From positions 3,099,001 to 3,163,000 of the forward strand of contig NC_009901.1 in NCBI RefSeq assembly GCF_000018285.1: a stretch of 64,000 bases of DNA, in the 5' to 3' direction. Under the pieces are notes generated by a model that saw only the letters and a program-made list of their open reading frames with translations, was not told the DNA's origin and made no database searches. Shown here one piece after another: positions 47,167-55,975 of this stretch; positions within the stretch are counted from its first letter, which is position 1, and the number at the start of each line of letters is the position of its first letter. Both the position numbers and the translations under genes were made by a program. Source of the stretch: Shewanella pealeana ATCC 700345 (lineage in GTDB: Bacteria > Pseudomonadota > Gammaproteobacteria > Enterobacterales > Shewanellaceae).

Positions 47167-48831
47167 ATGTGTTCAATTTTTGCAATTTTAGATATTCAAT
47201 CCGACGCGGCTCCACTGCGTCAAGTCGCTCTAGAGATGTCCAAGCTTCTGCGTCATCGCGGTCCAGATTGGTCTGGGATTTACAGCAGTGATAAAGCAAT
47301 TTTAGCCCATGAACGTTTAGCTATTGTCGATATTGAACACGGCGCACAGCCACTGCTTAGCCAAGATGGCTCTATCGTATTGGCCGTAAACGGTGAGATC
47401 TACAACCACAAAGAGCTTAAGGCCGAGCTTGGTGATAAGTACAGTTACCAAACAAACTCAGACTGCGAAGTGATCTTGGCTCTTTATCAAGAGTATGGCA
47501 CTGAATTCTTAGATAAACTCAACGGAATTTTCGCCTTTGTGCTTTACGACAAGTCAAAAGACACGTATCTGGTTGGCCGCGATCACATGGGTATTATTCC
47601 GCTCTACACCGGCCACGATGCGGAAGGTAACTTCTACGTTGCATCTGAGATGAAAGCACTGATGCCAGTATGTAAAACTGTCGAAACCTTTACTCCAGGC
47701 CATTACCTGTCAAGTGAGAAAGGCGAGCTTACCCAATACTATCAACGTGACTGGCGCGATTTTGCCGCAGTGCAAGATAACCCTGCCAGCGCGGAAGATG
47801 TGCGTGATGCATTAGAAGCTGCAGTAAAACGCCAGCTAATGTCTGATGTACCTTACGGTGTATTACTCTCTGGTGGATTGGATTCATCAGTGATTTCAGC
47901 CATCACTCAAACGTTCGCCAAACGTCGTATCGAAGATGACGGTGAAAGCAACGCATGGTGGCCACAGCTTCACTCATTTGCCGTCGGTCTTGAAGGTGCA
48001 CCTGACTTAATTGCTGCAAAAAAGGTAGCCGATGCCATTGGTACCATTCACCATGAAATTACCTTTACCTTCCAAGATGGTATCGATGCGATTAAAGATG
48101 TGATTTACCACTTAGAAACTTACGATGTCACCACTATTCGAGCGGCTACTCCTATGTACTTGATGGCACGTAAGATCAAGGCTATGGGCATTAAGATGGT
48201 GTTATCGGGTGAAGGCGCCGATGAGTTGTTCGGCGGCTACCTCTACTTCCATAAAGCGCCAAACGCACAAGCCTTCCATGAAGAGCTTGTTCGTAAACTC
48301 GATAAACTACACCTATTCGACTGTTTGCGCGCTAACAAAGCGATGGCGGCATGGGGACTCGAAGCTCGCGTACCTTTCCTAGACAAAGAGTTTATGGATG
48401 TCGCGATGCGCACTAACCCTGATGCAAAAATGTCGAAGAACGGTAAAATTGAAAAGCATATCCTGCGTGAAGCCTTTGAGCACAAGTTACCTAAGGAAGT
48501 AGCATGGCGTCAAAAGGAGCAGTTCAGTGACGGTGTAGGTTACTCTTGGATCGATGGCCTTAAAGATCACGCAGCAGAGAGAGTGGACGATTTAAAATTG
48601 GCAAACGCTAAGTTTAGATTCCCATACAACACGCCAGAAACCAAAGAAGCTTATTTCTACCGTACCTTCTTTGAAGAGCTGTTCCCATTACCAAGCGCAG
48701 CAGAAACGGTACCAGGTGGTAAATCAGTAGCCTGCTCGACTCCAGAAGCCTTAGCGTGGGATGCAAGCCTGCAAGGCATAATCGACCCATCGGGCCGAGC
48801 GGTACAATCGGTACACGACAGCGCCTACTAA
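47167..48831 (+). CDS. asnB: Asparagine synthase B (glutamine-hydrolysing)
   Basis: Makes asparagine from aspartate, ATP and glutamine. It has 554 residues, the E. coli AsnB length. Cys2 (MCSIFAILD) is the glutaminase nucleophile; then LLRHRGPDWSG and NGEIYNHKEL. The synthetase domain has the PP-loop GVLLSGGLDSSVISAI and MVLSGEGADELFGGYLYF. GGAG lies seven bases upstream of the ATG. Confidence 0.98.
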   Translation: MCSIFAILDIQSDAAPLRQVALEMSKLLRHRGPDWSGIYSSDKAILAHERLAIVDIEHGAQPLLSQDGSIVLAVNGEIYNHKELKAELGDKYSYQTNSDCEVILALYQEYGTEFLDKLNGIFAFVLYDKSKDTYLVGRDHMGIIPLYTGHDAEGNFYVASEMKALMPVCKTVETFTPGHYLSSEKGELTQYYQRDWRDFAAVQDNPASAEDVRDALEAAVKRQLMSDVPYGVLLSGGLDSSVISAITQTFAKRRIEDDGESNAWWPQLHSFAVGLEGAPDLIAAKKVADAIGTIHHEITFTFQDGIDAIKDVIYHLETYDVTTIRAATPMYLMARKIKAMGIKMVLSGEGADELFGGYLYFHKAPNAQAFHEELVRKLDKLHLFDCLRANKAMAAWGLEARVPFLDKEFMDVAMRTNPDAKMSKNGKIEKHILREAFEHKLPKEVAWRQKEQFSDGVGYSWIDGLKDHAAERVDDLKLANAKFRFPYNTPETKEAYFYRTFFEELFPLPSAAETVPGGKSVACSTPEALAWDASLQGIIDPSGRAVQSVHDSAY

Positions 48832-48847
48832 GATAAGTTCTGAACAC

Positions 48848-48878
48848 AAAAAAGCCAGTCGGGAGTTCCAACTGGCTT
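48848..48878 (-). terminator. IS-derived terminator for the methyltransferase gene
   Basis: On the minus strand, GCCAGT and ACTGGC form a stem with an 11-base loop, then six T. It lies 36 bp past the methyltransferase stop and is entirely inside the IS remnant. On the plus strand the hairpin lacks a proper T-run. Confidence 0.75.
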
Positions 48879-48912
48879 AATAAAACCATCAACTTATTTT
48901 AGAATTTAGACA
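48848..48912. mobile_element. Right-end remnant of an IS3-family element
   Basis: 65 bp matching the right end of the IS at 32937-34238: the last codons of orfB (KKASREFQLA and stop) through to the terminal TGTCTA (minus), with several substitutions. The rest of the element is gone. It ends two bases before the stop codon of the methyltransferase gene. Confidence 0.88.
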
Positions 48913-48914
48913 GG

Positions 48915-49439
48915 CTAGCCTTTTACCCTAACTCGGTTGTTGGTATCTCGGCTGCTGCGAATAAGCTCGTCACTGGCGATAGAAGCCGATTTAGCCAGTC
49001 TATCGTAAAGCAGCACATTCACAGAGGCTGCAAGATTCATACAACCTACCGTCGGCACATAGACTACGGCATCGGCGCCATTAATCACTTGCTGGCTGAT
49101 GGTGCCATCTTCAGGGCCAAAGATGTAGATCGCTTTATCTGGGTGCTCAAATTCCGGTAGTGGAATAGCCCCTTCTACCAGATCGACACAGACCACTTTA
49201 ACGTCAGGCTCTATCGCATCGAGCAGTGACTCGACTTTTTTCAGTGGGATAGAACTACTGGCGCGCTTAGTGTCGGTATTGTACTGCGCCGTACCATTGG
49301 TGGCGGCCAGCTCATACCGTTTACCGGTATAAAATACCGCATCGGCGCTATAGCAACCCACGGCGCGCATGATGCCGCCGACATTTGTTGGGCTTTTCGG
49401 GTTAACTAGACCGATTGCAACAAAACTAATCATACTCAT
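48915..49439 (-). CDS. SPOUT-family RNA 2'-O-methyltransferase (TrmH family)
   Basis: A 174-residue SpoU/TrmH-type methyltransferase that uses S-adenosylmethionine through a trefoil knot. Motif 1: GLVNPKSPTNVGGIMRAVGCYSADAVFYTG, with Asn and Arg for catalysis. Motif 2: AIYIFGPEDGTISQQVINGADAVVYVP, and motif 3: GCMNLAASVNVLLYDR. It lacks the C-terminal extension of TrmJ, so the target nucleotide is unknown. The IS remnant touches the stop codon, so the last residues may have been changed by the insertion. Confidence 0.87.
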   Translation of the reverse strand: MSMISFVAIGLVNPKSPTNVGGIMRAVGCYSADAVFYTGKRYELAATNGTAQYNTDTKRASSSIPLKKVESLLDAIEPDVKVVCVDLVEGAIPLPEFEHPDKAIYIFGPEDGTISQQVINGADAVVYVPTVGCMNLAASVNVLLYDRLAKSASIASDELIRSSRDTNNRVRVKG

Positions 49440-49502
49440 AAAAGCTTAAACTCTCATCACACTATCTATAGCACTTAACACATAGCACTCATCACAGTGG
49501 CA

Positions 49503-49772
49503 TTAAGCTGCTAGCTTCTCACTTAATTGTGTCCACGCATCATCGACCAATGCGTAATCGGTGTCACTTAGCTCATCTCTTGCCAGTGCCAAACACTCGC
49601 TCATTTTAGCATCTAACGCACTAAGTCCCTGCTCGCTCTCGACTTCAAGTTGCGAAAGAACAACGGCCACATGCCCCTGTAAATAACCACTTGCAAATAA
49701 CGCGTCATCATCACCTTCGGCAACAATGGTTTCAATCCAGTCTTGTAGTGTTTGCTCGTACTGCTCTATCAT
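49503..49772 (-). CDS. yfcL: YfcL family protein
   Basis: A small cytoplasmic protein of unknown function, 89 residues with the ATG at 49772 (GGAG six bases upstream); an in-frame ATG at 49784 is less well placed. It resembles E. coli YfcL (92 aa): DDDALFASGYLQGHVAVVLSQLE and ALVDDAWTQL. It lies in the same aroC neighbourhood as in E. coli. Confidence 0.87.
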   Translation of the reverse strand: MIEQYEQTLQDWIETIVAEGDDDALFASGYLQGHVAVVLSQLEVESEQGLSALDAKMSECLALARDELSDTDYALVDDAWTQLSEKLAA

Positions 49773-49900
49773 TGAGGGCTCCACATGCTTATCGATTGGA
49801 GTGTTGGTCTATAACTGTTCGACCGTCACTCCAAACATCTCTTCAAATCGTAAATTAACATCACCAAGCGCAGTTTCAGCGTACTCAGTGATGAGTCATA

Positions 49901-51022
49901 TTATGCTAAATCCGGATTAGCGACTTGGTACATCACGTAATCGTGATACCCAGTAATCACTTTATAGTAACCCGTAAGTGCTTTATCTAATTCAGGGTCG
50001 CCACTATCCACAATTAATGGCCTTCCATCAAGTGCTTTTAACTTTGTTTTGGTTGCAAGTATAACAATATTGTCTTTACCGACACGCCGTACTAGTTCTG
50101 GGCTTAGCTGCTGATTGCCTCTACCTAATACATGCCCTTGGCCACCAATCAGGGTGATAAATAGCTTTAGTGTTTTATTTTCAGTGAGCTGTAATAACTC
50201 ATTGGCAGAAAGATCGCTGGCAACTAAGGCTTGGTCTTGAATAAGATCGACGCCTAACAAGGTGTTTTCAAGCCCTAGCTCACTCATTACAGCGCCAACC
50301 GTATTACCCGAGCCAATGATGCAAAGGTTATCTTCCATCTGCTCAATCGCTTCGGCGGCAATATCGGCAAGCACCAACTCATCACTCTCTTTACCGCCCA
50401 TCTTCACTGCTTGTACATATCTTGGCTCTGCTGGCACTAACATCTCACCAAAGCGCTTAGCGCGTACCACACCGGTCCTAAATGCTGCCTCATCAATATC
50501 CATCACATCGGCGCTCATCAAGCTGACTAAGTCCCTCTCTAGCAACATTTTGACCACCATGCCGGAAGCATGAGGCGTTATACCGTACACGCCAGAGTGA
50601 ATTTTAACACCTGCTGGCACGCCTAATACGGGAATATTATCATCGGCGATGGCGTATACATCACGGGCAGTGCCATCGCCACCAGCAAATAGCAGCAGAT
50701 CTAAGGTCTCGTTTAACAGCTCTGCCACCACTTTTTGGGTGTCTTGCGCCTGGGTTTGCTGTGGTGCTTGATAAACAACCCGAGTCGTAAAGCCCATCTG
50801 CTTGGCGATTGTCTCTCCCATATCGCCCGAAGCCGTAATCACCTCTATACGGTCCTTATAGAGCTCAATCACTGCGAGTGCTTGCTGCATTCTTAGGTGT
50901 GCTTTAGGCACCGCACCTTTAGCAAGCGCTTCAGCTGCCACACCATCACTGCCTTTTAAGGCAACACTGCCACCAAGACCTGCTAGTGGATTAATGATTA
51001 AACCAAGACGAAACTTCCCCAC
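49901..51022 (-). CDS. ATP-NAD kinase family protein
   Basis: A 373-residue protein of the NAD-kinase/diacylglycerol-kinase fold: LGLIINPLAGLGGSVALKGSDG at the N-terminus, LLLFAGGDGTARDVYAIADDNIPVLGVPAGVKIHSGVYG with the GGDGT motif, and GSGNTVGAVMSELGLENTLLGVDLI. This is the AcoX-like branch, not NadK itself; its substrate is not established. It is downstream of the MFS gene and likely part of the aroC-linked transcript. Confidence 0.87.
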   Translation of the reverse strand: MGKFRLGLIINPLAGLGGSVALKGSDGVAAEALAKGAVPKAHLRMQQALAVIELYKDRIEVITASGDMGETIAKQMGFTTRVVYQAPQQTQAQDTQKVVAELLNETLDLLLFAGGDGTARDVYAIADDNIPVLGVPAGVKIHSGVYGITPHASGMVVKMLLERDLVSLMSADVMDIDEAAFRTGVVRAKRFGEMLVPAEPRYVQAVKMGGKESDELVLADIAAEAIEQMEDNLCIIGSGNTVGAVMSELGLENTLLGVDLIQDQALVASDLSANELLQLTENKTLKLFITLIGGQGHVLGRGNQQLSPELVRRVGKDNIVILATKTKLKALDGRPLIVDSGDPELDKALTGYYKVITGYHDYVMYQVANPDLA

Positions 51023-51052
51023 AATGATGCTCCATTTTTTATGTTGTACTGG

Positions 51053-52216
51053 TTAAGCAACCGTCGCTTTGGGTTTAGGAATAAAAAATACGGCTAGCAT
51101 AGATAAAAATGCACAGGCTGCAGCAAAAATCCAGGTAGACACTGCGCCAGAGCCATCTCCCCAGATGATGCCACAAAGCCAAGTGCCTATTGCGCCACCC
51201 ACACCAAAACTTAAACTGGCATAGAGTGCTTGACCCTGACTGCGACGATTAATATCGAAATGTTTATGAATAAATTGAATCGATGCTGCATGGGTTAAGC
51301 CGAAGGTAAAGGCGTGCAGCAACTGACTGATACTAAGGTAGACAATATTTTCAACGCCGTATGCGAGTAATAACCAACGCACTGCGGTTAAGCCTATGCT
51401 CACGACTAACAGGAGGTTAACCCCAAATCGACCAAGCAACTTAGGCGCATACATAAACATGACAATCTCGGCCATCACGCCCAATGCAACGAAAATCCCC
51501 GCCGTAGCCTCTGTGTAACCAGCTTGCTTTAAATACAAAACGAAGAAGCCATAGAAAGGCCCTGCGCTCATCTGCAACAGCATGGCTGAAATCAAAAACC
51601 AGATGAGGGCTCTATCGAAGACTAAAGGCTTGCGCTTTTGGGTCTTATCGACAACGGCGCGATTTGACGGTAGTGGTAAGGCGCTGACTAGCATACCGAT
51701 AAATAGCATCATGCCGATATAGGGCAAGATCTGCGGCCCAAAGTGATCGATGGCGAAGCCGCCGCTGATCACCAGTACGATATAACCTATACTGCCCCAA
51801 CTACGAATAGCGCCATATCGATTAGTATCGTCACCTAAGGTTTCGAGGGTGATCACCTCAAGCTGCGCCAAAATGGCGTTCCAGAAGAAGGTATACACAG
51901 CTAGACTGATGGCCAGATAGGTTAAGCTGCCATCATAGAAAAATGTTAGATAGCTTATCGCCGCTGCGCCAGCACCGATTTTAATCAGCTCGGAGCGCAT
52001 ACCCGTTCTGTCGGCAACGATAGCCCATAGATTGGGCGCGATGATCCGCGTAGCCATTAAAATGGCGAGTAGCAAGCCTATTTCTTGAGCATCAAAACCA
52101 CGGCTGTCGAAGAAGACTCCCAGATAAGGCACCATGATGCCCAAGATGGAAAAGAAAAAGAAATAACAGGCACAGAGCCAGCGAAGTTGCTGCTCTGTGC
52201 TTTTGGGTTGAAACAT
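51053..52216 (-). CDS. MFS transporter, HcaT/3-phenylpropionate-permease-like
   Basis: A 387-residue, 12-helix major facilitator. The N-terminal pattern RWLCACYFFFFSILGIMVPYLGVFFDSRGFDAQEIGLLLAILMATRIIAPNLWAIVADR and YGAIRSWGSIGYIV fit the HcaT/YcaD/LacY-like group. The ATG at 52216 overlaps the aroC stop by one base (TGATG), so aroC and this gene are translationally coupled. The substrate is unknown. Confidence 0.86.
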   Translation of the reverse strand: MFQPKSTEQQLRWLCACYFFFFSILGIMVPYLGVFFDSRGFDAQEIGLLLAILMATRIIAPNLWAIVADRTGMRSELIKIGAGAAAISYLTFFYDGSLTYLAISLAVYTFFWNAILAQLEVITLETLGDDTNRYGAIRSWGSIGYIVLVISGGFAIDHFGPQILPYIGMMLFIGMLVSALPLPSNRAVVDKTQKRKPLVFDRALIWFLISAMLLQMSAGPFYGFFVLYLKQAGYTEATAGIFVALGVMAEIVMFMYAPKLLGRFGVNLLLVVSIGLTAVRWLLLAYGVENIVYLSISQLLHAFTFGLTHAASIQFIHKHFDINRRSQGQALYASLSFGVGGAIGTWLCGIIWGDGSGAVSTWIFAAACAFLSMLAVFFIPKPKATVA

Positions 52217-53310
52217 CAACGCATTCCGATAATAGGTGTACTGCTATTCACATCCATATTTTGTGCGCGGTGACGTAATAAGTGATCCATCAGCACGATA
52301 GCCAACATGGCTTCGGCAATTGGTACCGCTCTAATACCCACACAAGGATCGTGACGCCCTTTAGTGATAACCTCGGCGACTTCACCCTGAGCATTCATGC
52401 TCTCACCCGGCACGCTAATACTCGAAGTCGGCTTCATAGCAATATGGGCAATAATTGGCTGACCAGAAGAGATCCCGCCTAAAATGCCACCCGCATGATT
52501 GGAGGCAAAACCTGCTGGTGACATCAAGTCTCTATGTTCAGAGCCTTTTTGATTCACCACTTCAAAACCATCACCAATCTCAACGCCTTTAACAGCATTA
52601 ATGCCCATTAGCGCATGAGCGATATCGGCATCCAAGCGATCAAATACTGGCTCACCAAGACCCACTGGCACACCCGTTGCGACTACAGACACTTTTGCGC
52701 CAATGGAGTCCCCACTCTTTTTAAGCTCACGCATGTACTCGTCTAGTGAATCCAGTTTTGTGGCATCAGGAAAGAAAAAGGCATTTTGCTCTATCTGATC
52801 AAAATCGACAGTCTCGGCTGCAATCGGCCCAAGCTGTGACAGATAAGCATGAATTTCAACGCCATGAACTTGTTTTAGGTATTTTTTAGCGACAGCGCCA
52901 GCTGCGACTCGCATTGCCGTTTCGCGAGCAGATGAACGACCGCCACCGCGATAGTCGCGTTGACCGTATTTTTGTTGGTAAGTGTAGTCGGCATGCCCTG
53001 GACGGAACAAATCTTTGATATTAGAATAATCTTTGCTGCGCTGGTCGGTGTTTTCAATCAGTAAACCAATTGAGGTACCTGTGGTTTCCCCCTCAAACAC
53101 ACCGGACAGAATACGCACTTCGTCAGGCTCTCTTCGAGCAGTTGTATATCGTGAAGTACCAGGGCGGCGGCGATCTAAGTCGTGCTGCATATCCGCCTCT
53201 GTCAACTCAACCCCTGGTGGGCATCCGTCGATAATACAGCCGATGGCGACACCGTGGCTTTCACCGAATGTTGTTACTACGAAATTTTGACCTATACTGT
53301 TTCCCGACAT
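52216..53310 (-). CDS. aroC: Chorismate synthase
   Basis: Last shikimate-pathway step, EPSP to chorismate with reduced FMN. It has 364 residues. Motifs: [46 protein letters not shown], and [21 protein letters not shown]. Order prmB-aroC as in E. coli; the downstream MFS gene is coupled by stop/start overlap. Confidence 0.97.
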   Translation of the reverse strand: MSGNSIGQNFVVTTFGESHGVAIGCIIDGCPPGVELTEADMQHDLDRRRPGTSRYTTARREPDEVRILSGVFEGETTGTSIGLLIENTDQRSKDYSNIKDLFRPGHADYTYQQKYGQRDYRGGGRSSARETAMRVAAGAVAKKYLKQVHGVEIHAYLSQLGPIAAETVDFDQIEQNAFFFPDATKLDSLDEYMRELKKSGDSIGAKVSVVATGVPVGLGEPVFDRLDADIAHALMGINAVKGVEIGDGFEVVNQKGSEHRDLMSPAGFASNHAGGILGGISSGQPIIAHIAMKPTSSISVPGESMNAQGEVAEVITKGRHDPCVGIRAVPIAEAMLAIVLMDHLLRHRAQNMDVNSSTPIIGMR

Positions 53311-53436
53311 TCGCTTTTTAGCCCTCTTTCTCTTTTTCTAATTTTTATTTACCCGCGTTCTATCGGTAAATTCCTTCAATACCAACCTAAATGTAGGAGT
53401 ACAGATTGCCGCAGACACGTCTGCGGCTAGAACCTA

Positions 53437-54381
53437 TTATTCACTATCTTTATAGATGGCGAAAAGTGATTCATTTTCAACTAACTGGTCACGAGTCAGG
53501 ATAAACACGCCGTCACCACCATTTTCGAAGTTCACCCAAGTGAAAGGTACATCAGGGAACTGCTCACTTAAATGCACCATAGAGTTGCCCACTTCGACAA
53601 CCAGTAGTCCATCTTCTGTTAGATAATCGGCCGCATTAGCAAGAATACGCTTAGTCAAATCTAAACCGTCACGACCCGACGCTAAACCAATTTCTGGCTC
53701 ATGGTGATATTCATCAGGCATATCACCGATATCTTCTGCATCCACATATGGTGGATTAGATACGATTAAGTCGTAATGTGCGCCTTTTGGAATCGCTGAG
53801 AACAAGTCAGACTCCATTGGGAACACTCTATCCATCACTTCAAGGGTTTCGATGTTGATTTGCGCAACGTCTAACGCATCGACACTGATATCTAGCGCAT
53901 CAACTTCTGCATCTTCAAATTCATAAGCACAAGCAATAGCGATACAAGCGCTACCGGTACATAGGTCGAGTACACGGTTAACTGGCTTGTTATACAGCCA
54001 AGGGCTAAAGCGATTCGCAATTAACTCGGCGATTGGCGAGCGAGGAACAAGTACACGTTCGTCAACGTAGAACTCAAGCCCTGCAAAATTTGCTTTATTG
54101 GTCAAATATGGAACGGGCAAGCGCTCTCTTACGCGACGAATGATAAGCTCAACGATCTTATGCTTTTCACTGCTGGTTAAATTAGAGTGAATCACTTGCT
54201 GACCGATCTCTTCCGGCAGATGCAAAGCGTGGAATACTAACGCAATAGCTTCGTCCCATGCGTTATCTGTACCGTGGCCATAGTAAATGTTTGCATCATT
54301 AAAACGACTGACGCCCCAACGTAGCATATCGCCAATAGTACGTAATTCTGTTACCGCTTCATCAACAAAAATCTTATCCAA
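53437..54381 (-). CDS. prmB: Ribosomal protein uL3 glutamine methyltransferase PrmB
   Basis: Methylates a glutamine of ribosomal protein uL3 (N5). The TTG at 54381 is chosen because GGAG lies six bases upstream and it gives [22 protein letters not shown], the E. coli PrmB N-terminus; the open frame reaches 54393. It has 314 residues (E. coli 310). Motifs: [30 protein letters not shown] (SAM binding) and the catalytic [16 protein letters not shown]. It is divergent from smrB. Confidence 0.95.
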   Translation of the reverse strand: MDKIFVDEAVTELRTIGDMLRWGVSRFNDANIYYGHGTDNAWDEAIALVFHALHLPEEIGQQVIHSNLTSSEKHKIVELIIRRVRERLPVPYLTNKANFAGLEFYVDERVLVPRSPIAELIANRFSPWLYNKPVNRVLDLCTGSACIAIACAYEFEDAEVDALDISVDALDVAQINIETLEVMDRVFPMESDLFSAIPKGAHYDLIVSNPPYVDAEDIGDMPDEYHHEPEIGLASGRDGLDLTKRILANAADYLTEDGLLVVEVGNSMVHLSEQFPDVPFTWVNFENGGDGVFILTRDQLVENESLFAIYKDSE

Positions 54382-54460
54382 AATTCGCTCCAACTTTTTA
54401 ATTCCGACTCATTGTAACTGAACTCTATTCATATGGCATCGGATTCAATAAAATAGAAGG

Positions 54461-54991
54461 ATGAATAAAAGCAAAGATAACGACGATTTGGCCCTTTTTG
54501 CAGAGTTAACTAAAGGAATAAAACCTTTTCAGCAAAATAAGCGTCATTTTATAGCGGCTCCTAAGGACCGAAAAATCATTGAAGAGAAAGAGCAGCAACT
54601 GCATGCTGACAGCTATTTCTCCGATACCTATCAACCTCTATTGCCGGTTAATGGTCCGATGAAGTGGGCGCGAGACGATGTGGATAACCATGAGGTTAAG
54701 CGTCTACGTCGCGGTGACTATGTACCGGATCTATTGCTCGATATGCATGGCATGCGCCAAACCGAGGCTAAGCTCGAACTTGCTGCACTGATCCAAGCTT
54801 GCATCAAGCAGCAGAGTCACTGCTGTTGTGTGATGCATGGTCACGGAACCGGAATTTTAAAACAAAACATCCCAATGTGGTTGGCGCAGCATCCTCATGT
54901 CAAAGCCTTCCATCAAGCCACTAAAGAATGGGGGGGGGATGCGGCGCTTTTAGTATTGATAGACATTGGCGACCAGCCCTATCGTCGCTGA
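54461..54991 (+). CDS. smrB: Ribosome rescue endonuclease SmrB
   Basis: Cuts mRNA between collided ribosomes. The 176-residue protein has an N-terminal helical region (NDDLALFAELTKGIKPF), the linker YFSDTYQPLLPVNGPMKWARDDV, and the Smr domain: YVPDLLLDMHGMRQTEAKLELAALI with the catalytic DxH and CVMHGHGTGILKQNIPMWLAQHP. AGAAGG abuts the ATG with almost no spacing. A run of nine G at 54930-54938 encodes WGGD and is prone to slippage. Confidence 0.94.
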   Translation: MNKSKDNDDLALFAELTKGIKPFQQNKRHFIAAPKDRKIIEEKEQQLHADSYFSDTYQPLLPVNGPMKWARDDVDNHEVKRLRRGDYVPDLLLDMHGMRQTEAKLELAALIQACIKQQSHCCCVMHGHGTGILKQNIPMWLAQHPHVKAFHQATKEWGGDAALLVLIDIGDQPYRR

Positions 54992-55082
54992 TGCTCATAC
55001 ACTTAAACAGACATAGACGATCGTTATAGAAAACAAAAATAAATAATACAGCCCCCAGATTGTAGGCCTGAAAGTAAAAAAA

Positions 55083-55125
55083 GTGAGTCTTCTATATACT
55101 CTAGAATGACTCACCTTTTATTATT
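55083..55125. terminator. Hairpin between smrB and sixA
   Basis: GTGAGTC and GACTCAC arms, with an inner TTCTA/TAGAA pair, then CTTTTATTATT. It sits between convergent genes and is probably a terminator, though the T-run is broken. Confidence 0.65.
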
Positions 55126-55157
55126 CTTTATACACCTTTAATAGGATTGCGCTCAAG

Positions 55158-55628
55158 TTAGCTAATCGAATGTGGTGCATGTTGCCAAACCAGATGATTT
55201 CTATCGTTCACTCTTTCAATCAAGGTCACTCCAGAGGTGGCAAACAGAGGTGGTTCAATACCGGGCACTAACTCACTTACGAGGTAACCTAACAACGGCA
55301 TATGGGCAAGGACTAACACATTCTTAGCTTGATACTGCTCGGCGTAGGCAAGCACTAAGTCGGCGACACGACTTGGATCACCCGCTGGAACTAATTCATC
55401 TAACGTGATCCACTTACGCGGTTCAGGGAAGTGCTTACTCACTTCCTGCCAACTTTGCTGAGCTCTCAAGTAGGGACTCACCAATACCAAGTCAAATTCT
55501 TTGGTAGTAAGCCCTAACCAATTACTCATCAGCCCAGTGTGATGACGGCCGATATTGGTAAGGGTACGCTCCCTATCGGAGTGAGCATGATAACCCGCTT
55601 CGCCGTGACGCATTAAAAATAGCTGCAT
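55158..55628 (-). CDS. sixA: Phosphohistidine phosphatase SixA
   Basis: A 156-residue histidine phosphatase of the SixA group that dephosphorylates phosphohistidines of signalling and PTS proteins. The catalytic RHG is in LFLMRHGEAGYHAHSDRERTLTNIGRHH; the second His is in VLVLAHMPLLGYLV. It lies near smrB, as in E. coli. Confidence 0.94.
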   Translation of the reverse strand: MQLFLMRHGEAGYHAHSDRERTLTNIGRHHTGLMSNWLGLTTKEFDLVLVSPYLRAQQSWQEVSKHFPEPRKWITLDELVPAGDPSRVADLVLAYAEQYQAKNVLVLAHMPLLGYLVSELVPGIEPPLFATSGVTLIERVNDRNHLVWQHAPHSIS

Positions 55629-55975
55629 ACTGCGTGGCTACTCCCAATTATTTATTGTTATTTTGTAATTGTAGTCCGATTCTAATCGCCAACATACCGT
55701 TATTGCATCAATAATTAGTCGAATAGATTGATAACGACTAAAATATTTCATAAAAGCGATGTAAACCTCAACTCAAACCTGCTGAAGATTCAACCAACTT
55801 GTAGTTTATTTCACTGATGCCATAGGTTGTGTTTGAAGATAAGTAAAAATGATGGCAAGTTAAGCTCTAAAGAGTAACTATCTTTTTACTCAATTAGTTA
55901 CCTTAGAAAAAATGCCGTGTCAGGGCATAGGCGCAAATAATTCCCTTTATTTATTCGTGATATTGGAGCCACTCT
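55629..55975. other. Gene-free spacer between sixA and the M16 protease
   Basis: About 347 bp between divergent genes. It should contain both promoters. I see no further gene or repeat. Confidence 0.5.
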
